From NCBI GenBank assembly GCA_910588135.1, contig CAJUOT010000020.1, forward strand, positions 1 through 42,981: a stretch of DNA of 42,981 nt, in the 5' to 3' direction. Made by a program: the position numbers and the translations under genes. Source of the stretch: an uncultured Oscillospiraceae bacterium. Lineage in GTDB: Bacteria; Bacillota; Clostridia; Oscillospirales; Oscillospiraceae. Below are positions 1 to 6,869 of the stretch, one piece after another. Every line of letters starts with the position of its first letter. The first letter of the stretch is position 1. The notes below the pieces were generated by a model. The model saw nothing but the letters and a program-made list of their open reading frames with translations. It was not told the origin of the DNA and did no database searches.

Positions 1-24
1 CCCTGCCTCGTGCGGAACTCCGTT

Positions 25-54
25 ATTCTACCATACCCTCCAGAGGGTTGTCAA
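25..54 (-). promoter_or_regulatory. sigma-A promoter reading leftward out of the window (P2)
   Basis: On the minus strand TTGACA (49-54) is followed after 18 bp by TAGAAT (25-30). It lies about 100 bp downstream of a second consensus promoter on the same strand. The gene it drives lies beyond the left edge. Tandem near-consensus promoters with a U-rich leader are typical of stable RNA operons, but that identity is inference. Confidence 0.55.
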
Positions 55-128
55 GCAGTTTTTTCATTTTTCTGAAAAACTTTTTTGGCCGCTCACTTTT
101 GTGAACCCCTCTCGGTTGGCGCTCAGTT

Positions 129-157
129 ATATTAGCAAATCTCCTTTCTCTTGTCAA
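129..157 (-). promoter_or_regulatory. sigma-A promoter reading leftward out of the window (P1)
   Basis: On the minus strand TTGACA (152-157) is separated by 17 bp from TAATAT (129-134), a near-consensus promoter. The stretch from 1 to 350 contains no convincing gene. It holds this promoter pair, several T-runs and the short leader of metA. No SAM riboswitch or T-box motif was seen ahead of metA. Confidence 0.55.
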
Positions 158-353
158 CCCCCTTTTTTATCTTTTTTCGACTTTTTTAGCGAGACGCCAG
201 ACCGCTGCGCGCGGGCAGGCAAAATGCGCCCTCCGGTCCCCCGGAGCCTTTTCCCCCTTGCGAAAGCGCCCCGCCTGTGATACTCTAGGAATCAGGACAG
301 AAGTATACCATATATGATATGGACAGATTCCCGATTGTAAGGAGGACACCCGA

Positions 354-1286
354 ATGCCAATCCGCGTCCCCGACTCTCTTCCCGCCGCCGGCGTGCTGGA
401 GGGGGAGAATATCTTTGTCATGACAGAGCGCCGGGCCCTGCACCAGGATATCCGGCCCTTGAACCTGCTCATCCTCAACCTGATGCCCACCAAGATTGTC
501 ACTGAGACCCAGCTGCTGCGCAAGCTGTCCAACACCCCCCTTCAGGTCAACGTCCAGCTGCTCCAGACCAGGAGCCACACCCCCCAGAATACCGACCTGG
601 AGCACCTGCGGTCTTTCTACACCACCTTTGACCAGGTGAAGGACAAGCAGTACGACGGCATGATTATCACCGGCGCGCCGGTGGAAAACCTGGAATTTGA
701 GGCGGTTGACTACTGGGACGAGCTGTGCGAGATCATGGACTGGACCTGCACCCACGTCCACTCCACCTTTCACATATGCTGGGGGGCCCAGGCGGGGCTG
801 TACCACCACTACGGCATTGACAAGCACACCCTGCCCCAAAAGCTGTCCGGCGTGTTCGAGCACACCATCATCCGCAAGCGCTCCCCCCTGTTCCGGGGGT
901 TTGACGACCGCTTTTACGCCCCCCATTCCCGGTACACCGAGGTCACCATGGAACAGCTGCTCACCAGGCCGGAGCTGGAGATCCTGGCTCTGTCCCACGA
1001 GGCGGGGGTGTTCGGAGTGAAGAGCGCGGACAACCGCCGCTTTTTTATCCTGGCCCACCCGGAGTACGACGACGACACCCTGGCCCAGGAGTATTTCCGG
1101 GACGCCAAGCGCGGCCTTAAGCCCAGCGTCCCCGCCCACTATTTCCCCGGTGATAACCCCAGCCTCTCGCCCATTGTCACCTGGCGCAGCGCGGGCCAGC
1201 TGCTGTACACCAACTGGCTCAACTACTATGTCTACCAGACCACCCCCTACGATCCCAGGGAGATCTCCCGGGAACCCCAGGCCTGA
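354..1286 (+). CDS. metA: homoserine O-acetyltransferase (MetA family, MetAA)
   Basis: Cytoplasmic enzyme that activates the homoserine hydroxyl as the first committed step of methionine synthesis. The 310-residue protein is full length for the MetA family (type 1 glutamine-amidotransferase-like fold). The catalytic triad is visible as Cys142 (HICWGAQ), His235 and Glu237 (LAHPEYD). Residue 111 is Glu, in the motif GAPVEN. In characterised MetA proteins Glu at 111 goes with acetyl-CoA use, whereas Gly goes with succinyl-CoA, so the many annotations as succinyltransferase would be misleading here. The start follows AAGGAGG with good spacing. The flavoprotein gene begins 4 nt after the stop, so the two are probably co-transcribed. 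No riboswitch is apparent in the short leader. Confidence 0.93.
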   Translation: MPIRVPDSLPAAGVLEGENIFVMTERRALHQDIRPLNLLILNLMPTKIVTETQLLRKLSNTPLQVNVQLLQTRSHTPQNTDLEHLRSFYTTFDQVKDKQYDGMIITGAPVENLEFEAVDYWDELCEIMDWTCTHVHSTFHICWGAQAGLYHHYGIDKHTLPQKLSGVFEHTIIRKRSPLFRGFDDRFYAPHSRYTEVTMEQLLTRPELEILALSHEAGVFGVKSADNRRFFILAHPEYDDDTLAQEYFRDAKRGLKPSVPAHYFPGDNPSLSPIVTWRSAGQLLYTNWLNYYVYQTTPYDPREISREPQA

Positions 1287-1289
1287 GCC

Positions 1290-2909
1290 ATGCTTCAGCT
1301 GTCCAACCTCACCCTTCCCGTAGGCGGGGACGAAGCCCTGCTCCGGCGGAAGGCCGCCCGCGTCCTGGGCGTCCGGCCCGATGACTTCCTGGACTTTTCC
1401 CTTCACCGCCAATCCATAGACGCGCGGAAGAAAACGGACGTCCGCCTGGTGTGCACCGTCCGCGTCACCTTGGATCAGGAGCGGGAATCCGCTCTCCTCC
1501 ACTCCGCCCCCAGGGGCGTGACGGCCGTATCCGGCCTACCTTATATATTACCCGCCGTGGGCCGCGCCTCCTCCCTGCCCCCGGTGGTGGTGGGGATGGG
1601 TCCGGCGGGGCTGTTCGCCGCCCTGACCCTGGCCCGGGCCGGCCTGCGTCCCATCGTGCTGGAGCGGGGGCGGGACGTGGACGAGCGCACGGAGGACGTG
1701 GAGCATTTCTGGCGGACAGGCCAGCTGTCCACCACCTCCAACGTCCAGTTTGGCGAGGGGGGCGCGGGCACGTTTTCCGACGGCAAGCTCACCACCGGGA
1801 TCAACGACCCCCGCGTGGCCCACGTCTTTGACATATTCGTCTCCCATGGCGCCCCGGAGGATATCAAATGGTCCCACAAGCCCCACATCGGCACCGACGT
1901 GCTCCGGAGGGTGGTGAAGTCCATCCGGGCCGAGCTGCTCAGCCTGGGCGCGGACATTCGGTTCGAGCACCAGCTCTGGGCGCTCCATGGGGAGGGCGGG
2001 CAGCTGTCCTCCCTCACGGTCATGACCGAGTGCGGCCCATATGATCTCCCCTGCGACGCGCTGGTGCTGGCCCCCGGCCACTCCGCCCGGGACACCTTTC
2101 AAATGCTGTACGAATCCGGCCTGCCCATGGAGCGCAAGAGCTTCGCCGTCGGCGTGCGCATTGAGCACCTACAGGAGGCGGTGAGCCGCGCCCAGTTCGG
2201 CGGTTTCTGGGACAAGCTCCCCGCCGCCGACTACAAGCTGGCCTGCCACCTGCCCTCGGGCCGGTCGGCCTTCACCTTCTGCGTGTGCCCCGGCGGGCAG
2301 GTGGTGGCCGCCGCCAGCGACTACGGCCAGGTGGTCACCAACGGGATGTCCCTGCGCGCCCGGGACGGGGCCAATATCAACGGCGGCTTCCTGGTGGGGG
2401 TCGGCCCGGACGACTTCGGCGGGGACGATCCCCTGGCCGGGGTGCGCTTTCAGGAACAATGGGAGCGGGCCGCCTGGGACCGGGGGTCGGGGAACGCCCC
2501 GCCCCTCAACGACCCCGGCCGCCCCATCTTCCACGCCCCCGCCCAGCTGGTGGGGGACTTTCTGGCGGGCCGCCCCTCCGCAGGCCCCCGCTCTATCCTG
2601 CCCACCTACCGCCCCGGCGTCACCTGGGACACCATGGACGGCCTCCTGCCCGGTTATGTCCTGGACACATTGCGGGAGGCTCTGCCCATCTTCGACCGCA
2701 AGCTCCACGGCTTTGCCCACCCGGACGCGGTATTGACCGGGGTGGAGACCCGCTCGTCCTCGCCGGTGCGCATTCTGCGGGACGGCTCGTACCAGTCCCC
2801 CGCCCTGCGGGGGCTGTACCCCTGCGGCGAGGGGGCGGGTTACGCCGGGGGCATCACCTCCGCCGCCGTGGACGGCATCAAGGCAGCGGAAGCCATCATT
2901 TTGGGCTGA
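1290..2909 (+). CDS. FAD-dependent dehydrogenase/oxidoreductase (COG2509-like)
   Basis: Predicted soluble flavoprotein of 539 residues. A Rossmann dinucleotide-binding motif GMGPAG lies at residues 102-107, followed by LERG near 125 as expected for ribose binding by an acidic residue. Before it is an N-terminal domain of about 95 residues that includes a basic HRQSIDARKK stretch, typical of the uncharacterised COG2509 family. The C-terminus has the second FAD-contact motif, YPCGEGAGYAGGI, which ends in a run of small residues. The substrate is unknown. The gene starts 4 nt after metA and is probably translationally coupled, but a methionine-related role is only inferred from position. High confidence in the fold, low in the function. 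Confidence 0.85.
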   Translation: MLQLSNLTLPVGGDEALLRRKAARVLGVRPDDFLDFSLHRQSIDARKKTDVRLVCTVRVTLDQERESALLHSAPRGVTAVSGLPYILPAVGRASSLPPVVVGMGPAGLFAALTLARAGLRPIVLERGRDVDERTEDVEHFWRTGQLSTTSNVQFGEGGAGTFSDGKLTTGINDPRVAHVFDIFVSHGAPEDIKWSHKPHIGTDVLRRVVKSIRAELLSLGADIRFEHQLWALHGEGGQLSSLTVMTECGPYDLPCDALVLAPGHSARDTFQMLYESGLPMERKSFAVGVRIEHLQEAVSRAQFGGFWDKLPAADYKLACHLPSGRSAFTFCVCPGGQVVAAASDYGQVVTNGMSLRARDGANINGGFLVGVGPDDFGGDDPLAGVRFQEQWERAAWDRGSGNAPPLNDPGRPIFHAPAQLVGDFLAGRPSAGPRSILPTYRPGVTWDTMDGLLPGYVLDTLREALPIFDRKLHGFAHPDAVLTGVETRSSSPVRILRDGSYQSPALRGLYPCGEGAGYAGGITSAAVDGIKAAEAIILG

Positions 2910-2955
2910 ATTGCCCTCCGCAACCGCAACTTTACCCTTGTCAACCCAAACGCAA

Positions 2956-2968
2956 CACCAAATTGGTG
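2956..2968. promoter_or_regulatory. short perfect inverted repeat upstream of the XRE regulator gene
   Basis: CACCAA-A-TTGGTG is a perfect 6-bp inverted repeat around one base, located 57 nt upstream of the regulator start. It could be an operator for the downstream XRE protein. No clear promoter boxes overlap it, so this is tentative. Confidence 0.25.
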
Positions 2969-3024
2969 GCCTGAACGGGGTGTCCCGCTCTAAAATGGGG
3001 GCACCTTGAAAGGAGGTCATCCCA

Positions 3025-3489
3025 ATGACATTTGGAGAAAACCTGCAATTCCTGCGCAAGCGCGCCAACATGACCCAGGAGGATCTGGCCGAGAAAATGG
3101 AGGTCTCCCGCCAGTCGGTGAGCAAGTGGGAGTCCAACGCCGCCTACCCGGAGACCGACGCCATCCTGCGCCTGTGCGACCTGTTCCGCTGCGACATGGA
3201 CACCCTCCTGCGGGGCGACGTCTCCCGCCGCTTCGGGGAGAATGCCGCCCTCTGGAACAAGCACATGAACGCCTTTGCCGCCGCCATCGCCGCCGGGGTA
3301 GCCCTGGTACTGCTGGGCGTCACCCAGCTCATGCTCCTGGGCGAGTTCTTCGGCCGGGCGATGGAGGCCATGGTGGTCTTTTTCCTGTTCCTCATCGCCG
3401 CCGTCACCACCTTTATCATCAGCGGGATGGGCCATGACACCTTCCTGCGCCAGCACCCCGGCATCGGCCCCTGCTACGCCAAGGAGTAG
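3025..3489 (+). CDS. XRE-family helix-turn-helix regulator with membrane domain, N-terminal part
   Basis: This 154-residue reading frame starts after AAAGGAGGT. Residues 5-60 form an XRE/Cro helix-turn-helix (MTQEDLAEKMEVSRQSVSKWE). Two hydrophobic segments follow at about 84-106 and 115-134. It ends at a TAG codon (3487-3489), and the same frame continues at once with ATG for another 138 residues that carry the rest of the membrane domain. In relatives with this architecture (HTH plus four membrane helices, about 290 residues) the region around the break is continuous. The gene is therefore probably a single regulator interrupted by a nonsense codon, most simply GAG or CAG changed to TAG. 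The HTH part would still be made; whether the rest is made depends on readthrough or reinitiation. Confidence 0.75.
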   Translation: MTFGENLQFLRKRANMTQEDLAEKMEVSRQSVSKWESNAAYPETDAILRLCDLFRCDMDTLLRGDVSRRFGENAALWNKHMNAFAAAIAAGVALVLLGVTQLMLLGEFFGRAMEAMVVFFLFLIAAVTTFIISGMGHDTFLRQHPGIGPCYAKE

Positions 3490-3906
3490 ATGGACCGCTT
3501 CGAGCGCCGCTTCCCCGCCCTCATCGCCGTCCCGGTGGCCCTCATCCTGCTGGGCCTGGCCGCCATGATCCCCATGGACATGAATGCCCCCGCCCAATTC
3601 ACCAGGGACCAGTGGGACGCCCTGTACGGCACCCTGTTCCTGCTGTGCGTCACCGTCTCCGCCGCCGCCCTCACCTGGGCTGGCATCCAGCACTCCAAGT
3701 ACGGCTTCCCGGAGGAGAAGATGACCCCGGCCCAGCGCCGGGTGGGCCGGATCTGGGCGGTGGGCATGATCGCCGCCACGGCGCTGTACGTGGGCCTGGG
3801 CTTTGGCCTGGACCTGTGGGAGCAGGCCGCCCCCATCGTATACACCGTGGCCGCCCTGCTGTGCGTCATCGCCACCATCCTGGTGAAAAAGGACGACGAA
3901 ACATAA
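3490..3906 (+). CDS. membrane domain of the split XRE regulator, C-terminal part
   Basis: A 138-residue frame that begins with the codon directly after the amber stop of the HTH part and in the same frame. It has hydrophobic segments at about residues 8-25, 43-64, 82-101 and 109-127. It has no Shine-Dalgarno of its own beyond AAGGAG, which lies inside the preceding codons, so reinitiation at this ATG (TAGATG) is conceivable. Its first residues, MDRFERRFP, read like the charged linker that precedes the last membrane helices in the unsplit family. Functionally it belongs to the regulator before it. Alternative reading: a separate small membrane protein. Confidence 0.6.
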   Translation: MDRFERRFPALIAVPVALILLGLAAMIPMDMNAPAQFTRDQWDALYGTLFLLCVTVSAAALTWAGIQHSKYGFPEEKMTPAQRRVGRIWAVGMIAATALYVGLGFGLDLWEQAAPIVYTVAALLCVIATILVKKDDET

Positions 3907-3921
3907 AAGGAGGGCCCCGCC

Positions 3922-4983
3922 ATGGTGGAGCGCCGCCCGGACTACTACACAAAATTTCACTGCCTGGGGGGCGCCTGCCCGGACACCTGCTGCCGGGACT
4001 GGTCGGTGGTGCCCGATGAGGACGCTTTGTCGGACTATGCCGCCGCGCCGTCCCCCCTGGGGGAGCGCATCGCCCGGAATCTCGTCACCGACGAGGACGG
4101 GGACGTCTGCTTCCGCCTGGATGAGCGGGGCATGTGCGCCCTGCTCACCCCCGACGGCCTGTGCGTCCTCCAGCGGGACTGGGGCGAGGAGCATCTGTGC
4201 GCCCACTGCGCCGCCTACCCCCGCTTCCTTGAGGAATACGGCTGCCTGACGGAATCATCCCTGGCGATATCCTGCCCCGAGGCGGCCCGGCTTCTCCTTG
4301 AGACCCCCCGCTTCGCCCTCGTTGAAACAAACGACGGCAAGGCCGACCCCCCCTTTCAGGGCGTGGACCCGGATTTGCTGGCGGGGCTGGAGCAAAGCCG
4401 CGCTCAGGTTCTGGCCCTGCTGGACAGCGGCGAGGGGACCATCTGGGACAGGCTCAATACCATGCTGGGCCGGGCCAAGACCCTGGAAGCCTCCATTTTC
4501 GCCGGGGACTTCCTCCGGGACTGTCCGTTCCCGCCCCCACCGGTCCCGGACCTCTTCCGGACTTCCGCCGTCTGGCTGCTGGAGCTGCTCTCGGAGCTGG
4601 ACCCCCTGCGCCCCTCCTGGCCGGAATTGCTGAAGGAGCGGGCCGGACAGCTCGCCGCCCTGTCCCCGCCGGGCTACGCCGCCCTGCGGGCCAAATATGA
4701 GCAAACCAACCCCAGCTGGGAGCGGCAATTGACCAATCTGGCCTGTTATTTCGTGTTCCGCCACTGGCACAAGGCGGTGAACGACGATGTGCTCTATGGC
4801 CGTGCCGCCTTCGTGTGCGCCGCCTGCGCCGTCCTCTACCACCTGGCCCTCTTCCAGCCCGGGGAAGAGGCCGCCCTGTGGAGCCGCTTCAGCCGGGAGG
4901 TGGAACACGACGAGGACAACCTGAGCGAGCTGATCTGGGCGCTGGACCAGCCGGACGCCCTGCCCCCGCCCCTCTCCTTTTGA
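3922..4983 (+). CDS. fliB: FliB-like flagellin lysine-N-methylase family protein
   Basis: A 353-residue protein with the hallmark cysteine cluster of the FliB/YkgJ metal-binding family at its N-terminus: Cys14, Cys19, Cys23 and Cys24 (GGACPDTCCRDW). A second set follows near residues 75-100 (VCFR, MCALL, LCVL and LCAHCAAYPR). FliB methylates lysines on surface-exposed flagellin in Salmonella. This length and the CxxxxCxxxCC start match Clostridia proteins that carry that name. No flagellar gene is in the window, so the substrate here is unknown. The start follows AAAGGAGGGC. The gene stands 15 nt after the split XRE gene and may share its transcript. Confidence 0.75.
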   Translation: MVERRPDYYTKFHCLGGACPDTCCRDWSVVPDEDALSDYAAAPSPLGERIARNLVTDEDGDVCFRLDERGMCALLTPDGLCVLQRDWGEEHLCAHCAAYPRFLEEYGCLTESSLAISCPEAARLLLETPRFALVETNDGKADPPFQGVDPDLLAGLEQSRAQVLALLDSGEGTIWDRLNTMLGRAKTLEASIFAGDFLRDCPFPPPPVPDLFRTSAVWLLELLSELDPLRPSWPELLKERAGQLAALSPPGYAALRAKYEQTNPSWERQLTNLACYFVFRHWHKAVNDDVLYGRAAFVCAACAVLYHLALFQPGEEAALWSRFSREVEHDEDNLSELIWALDQPDALPPPLSF

Positions 4984-5070
4984 TCCGTCCGCCTGAGCGC
5001 CTGTTTACTGTCTCGAAGAGTGCCAGGTGACAAGGAATTTTTCCGTCAGGCGAGGCGGGATTTGCTGGAA

Positions 5071-5118
5071 TAAAAGCCGCCCCGTTCCTGTGGGAACGGG
5101 GCGGCCTGTTCTCTTTTT
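5071..5118. terminator. bidirectional rho-independent terminator
   Basis: A 13-bp perfect stem (GCCGCCCCGTTCC at 5076-5088 with its complement at 5093-5105) around a 4-nt loop. On the plus strand it is followed by a T-rich tract, and on the minus strand by TTTTATT. It serves the convergent fliB-like and zinc-ribbon genes. Confidence 0.85.
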
Positions 5119-5126
5119 CCGGGTAC

Positions 5127-5375
5127 TCACCACTCCGGCCACTCCTGCGGCGCCGGCGGCTCCTTCCGGTCGATGAGGATGATATCGCACTCCCGGCAGA
5201 ACCACGCCGGTATGTTGCTGTAGCGAAGCACGGTATTGGCGGTGATACAGAACCCCTCCTCCGGCGGCCGCCCCTTGTGGGAGAGGCGCGCCCTTCCGTA
5301 TTTCGGGACCCATCTCAGGATTTGCGTCGGGATATAGCCCTCCAGCATCTCCCCCCGGCACTTGGGGCAAATCAT
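5127..5375 (-). CDS. small zinc-ribbon protein (PF20097/DUF6487-like)
   Basis: An 82-residue protein with two cysteine pairs that can form a zinc ribbon: CPKC at residues 3-6 and CREC near 60-63. Between them is an aromatic-rich segment (WVPKYGRARLSHKG). Small proteins of this layout are common and uncharacterised in Clostridia. The start follows a strong GGAGGTGA site. The gene is monocistronic and convergent with the fliB-like gene across a shared terminator. The family assignment is from recalled pattern, not a search. Confidence 0.7.
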   Translation of the reverse strand: MICPKCRGEMLEGYIPTQILRWVPKYGRARLSHKGRPPEEGFCITANTVLRYSNIPAWFCRECDIILIDRKEPPAPQEWPEW

Positions 5376-5513
5376 GCGGTCACCTCCGCTATCTCCAGAT
5401 CAAGTGGTTTTTTTATCTTAGCACACCAGCCTTCCCCCGTCAAGCCTCCCCATTTCTTGGCCCTGTTCAAGCGCCATGCTGCTTCGAAACTTCGGCAATT
5501 CCACGAAAACGAG

Positions 5514-5542
5514 TTGCCAGGAAATCTGTGCCATGCTATAAT
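5514..5542 (+). promoter_or_regulatory. sigma-A promoter of the GNAT gene
   Basis: TTGCCA (5514-5519), a 17-bp spacer and a perfect TATAAT (5537-5542) lie 38 bp upstream of the acetyltransferase start. Confidence 0.75.
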
Positions 5543-5579
5543 CAGAACAATAAATCGGAGTTTACGGGAGTAATGCTGT

Positions 5580-6116
5580 ATGCAAATTAGAATGGAAAAG
5601 GTAAGGTTAAGCAGTGCGGATGTAAAACACATTTACTTTGAGGCCTTCCCCAAAAAGGAGCGAATGCCGTTTCCGATGATGGTGGCGATGTCTAAATTGT
5701 GGAACACGGAGTTTTTAGGGTTTTATGATGGCAGCACCTTGTGTGGCTTTGTATATTTGGCACATAACAGCAAAATCGTGTTTGTTATGTTTTTTGCCGT
5801 AGATAAACGCCTTCGCTCAAAAGGTTACGGAAGCGCTATATTACAGAGTATACAAAGCAAGTATCCCGAAAAAAAGATTATCATTTCCATTGAACCCTGT
5901 GATAAAGATGCCCCTGACATAGAACTGAGAACAAGGCGAAAAGGCTTTTATATGCGAAACAAATACCAGGAAACAGGATATATGATGAAATTAAACGGCA
6001 TTGTTCAAGAAATAATCATCAGCAACGGCGAATTTGATAAAAAACAATTCCGCACTTTCTTTGCAGCGTATAGTAATGGCACTATGTGGCCAAGGATATG
6101 GAAACAGGCCAAATAA
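5580..6116 (+). CDS. GNAT-family N-acetyltransferase
   Basis: A 178-residue protein with the acetyl-CoA pyrophosphate-binding motif RSKGYGSAIL near residues 80-90, preceded by the beta-4 strand VFVMFFAVD. This is the GNAT core. The substrate cannot be told from sequence. The gene is clearly richer in A+T than all of its neighbours and uses AAA, TTT and ATA codons that are rare in the rest of the window, which suggests recent horizontal acquisition. It has its own TTGCCA/TATAAT promoter and a GGGAG ribosome site, and no partner gene. Bases 6117-6245 after it contain no recognisable feature. Confidence 0.85.
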   Translation: MQIRMEKVRLSSADVKHIYFEAFPKKERMPFPMMVAMSKLWNTEFLGFYDGSTLCGFVYLAHNSKIVFVMFFAVDKRLRSKGYGSAILQSIQSKYPEKKIIISIEPCDKDAPDIELRTRRKGFYMRNKYQETGYMMKLNGIVQEIIISNGEFDKKQFRTFFAAYSNGTMWPRIWKQAK

Positions 6117-6245
6117 GCGTAATTTCCAGCTTATCGGGCGGTCATGGTTCAAGGGTGGCCACCCGCTTTCAATATTTATCAGAATACTCTTGAAAAACAG
6201 CTGTCAGCAGCACAAATCTGGAACAGGGAGCATTTCTTTCCCCCC

Positions 6246-6274
6246 TTGACAACCGTCCCGCCCGGTGATATAGT
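6246..6274 (+). promoter_or_regulatory. sigma-A promoter of the thrS T-box leader
   Basis: A consensus TTGACA (6246-6251), a 17-bp spacer and TATAGT (6269-6274). The predicted transcript start near 6281 falls just before stem I of the T-box leader. Confidence 0.85.
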
Positions 6275-6280
6275 TCTCTC

Positions 6281-6656
6281 AAACCGGCAATGACGGAGAA
6301 GAACCCGCAAAGCGGCGCACAGAGAGGGACGCGTTTTGGTGGAAGCGCCCCGCGCGCAGCGGCGGGCGGTACCGCTCCCGAGCCGCCCGGGATGACCGGG
6401 ACGTCTGCCGCACGTTACAGCGGCCACGAGCGGCAAGTTGTCACGCGGGCTTCTTGCAAGCAGGGTGGAACCGTGGAGTTATAGAAGCGCGAGGGTAGAC
6501 ACATAGGCCCGGATGGACTGGAGCGAGGGGCAAAACCCAGGCAGGCGTGCCTGCCGGATTTGCCCCGAGTCGGAGGGAAGCCGGGCCGTGTATGTGTCCA
6601 ACCCGAGCGTGACAATGCTTCACCCCTGAATCTCAGGGGTGAAGCGTTTTGTTTTG
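6281..6656 (+). ncRNA. T-box leader of thrS (threonine-specific) with intrinsic terminator
   Basis: Senses uncharged tRNA-Thr and controls read-through into thrS. The base of stem I pairs CGGCAATGACG (6285-6295) with CGTCTGCCG (6402-6410). A Thr codon, ACC (6395-6397), sits in the specifier position just before it. The T-box sequence AGGGTGGAACCG is at 6462-6473. The antiterminator is CAGGG (6461-6465) with CCCTG (6624-6628) and GTGGAG (6473-6478) with CTTCAC (6618-6623), around the 7-nt bulge TGGAACC that meets the tRNA end. The competing terminator is a 13-bp stem (6617-6629 with 6633-6645) followed by GTTTTGTTTTG. About 140 nt lie between the two antiterminator strands where the usual loop is short. 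They fold into a long hairpin (6493-6512 with 6581-6604). Confidence 0.9.
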
Positions 6657-6665
6657 CCCCGAAAC

Positions 6666-6843
6666 GCCTCCTTTGGCAAAGGAGGTGGCATTCGCAAAGC
6701 GGATGACGGAGGATTGTATTTCGCCGCAGGCGGAATGCGCGAAGCGAGCAAGTTTTCGGAAGCCTTATTTACTTTGTACATTTTGGCTTTGCCAAAATAC
6801 AATCCCCACCCGGCTTCGCCGGGAGCCCCTTTGCCAAAGGGGC
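6666..6843. repeat. palindromic MITE-like repeat between the T-box terminator and thrS
   Basis: Both ends are small hairpins: GCCTCCTTTGGCAAAGGAGG at the left and CCCCTTTGCCAAAGGGG at the right. Inside these, ATTGTATTTCGCC and its near-complement around AAAATACAATCC form a further pair. The form matches intergenic palindromic elements that are frequent in Oscillospiraceae. It lies in the transcribed leader, after the attenuator and before the thrS ribosome site, and holds no gene. Confidence 0.6.
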
Positions 6844-6869
6844 CTTTATGAAAAGGAGGAAATGCCAAA

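Noticed and set aside
300..353. SAM riboswitch or T-box ahead of metA
   Set aside because: The leader is too short and lacks any T-box (AGGGTGG) or SAM-I core; only a ribosome site and weak promoter-like boxes are present.
285..1502. 405-codon frame on the minus strand across metA
   Set aside because: Composition is Gly/Val/Gln-rich with no domain, and metA on the other strand has all catalytic residues.
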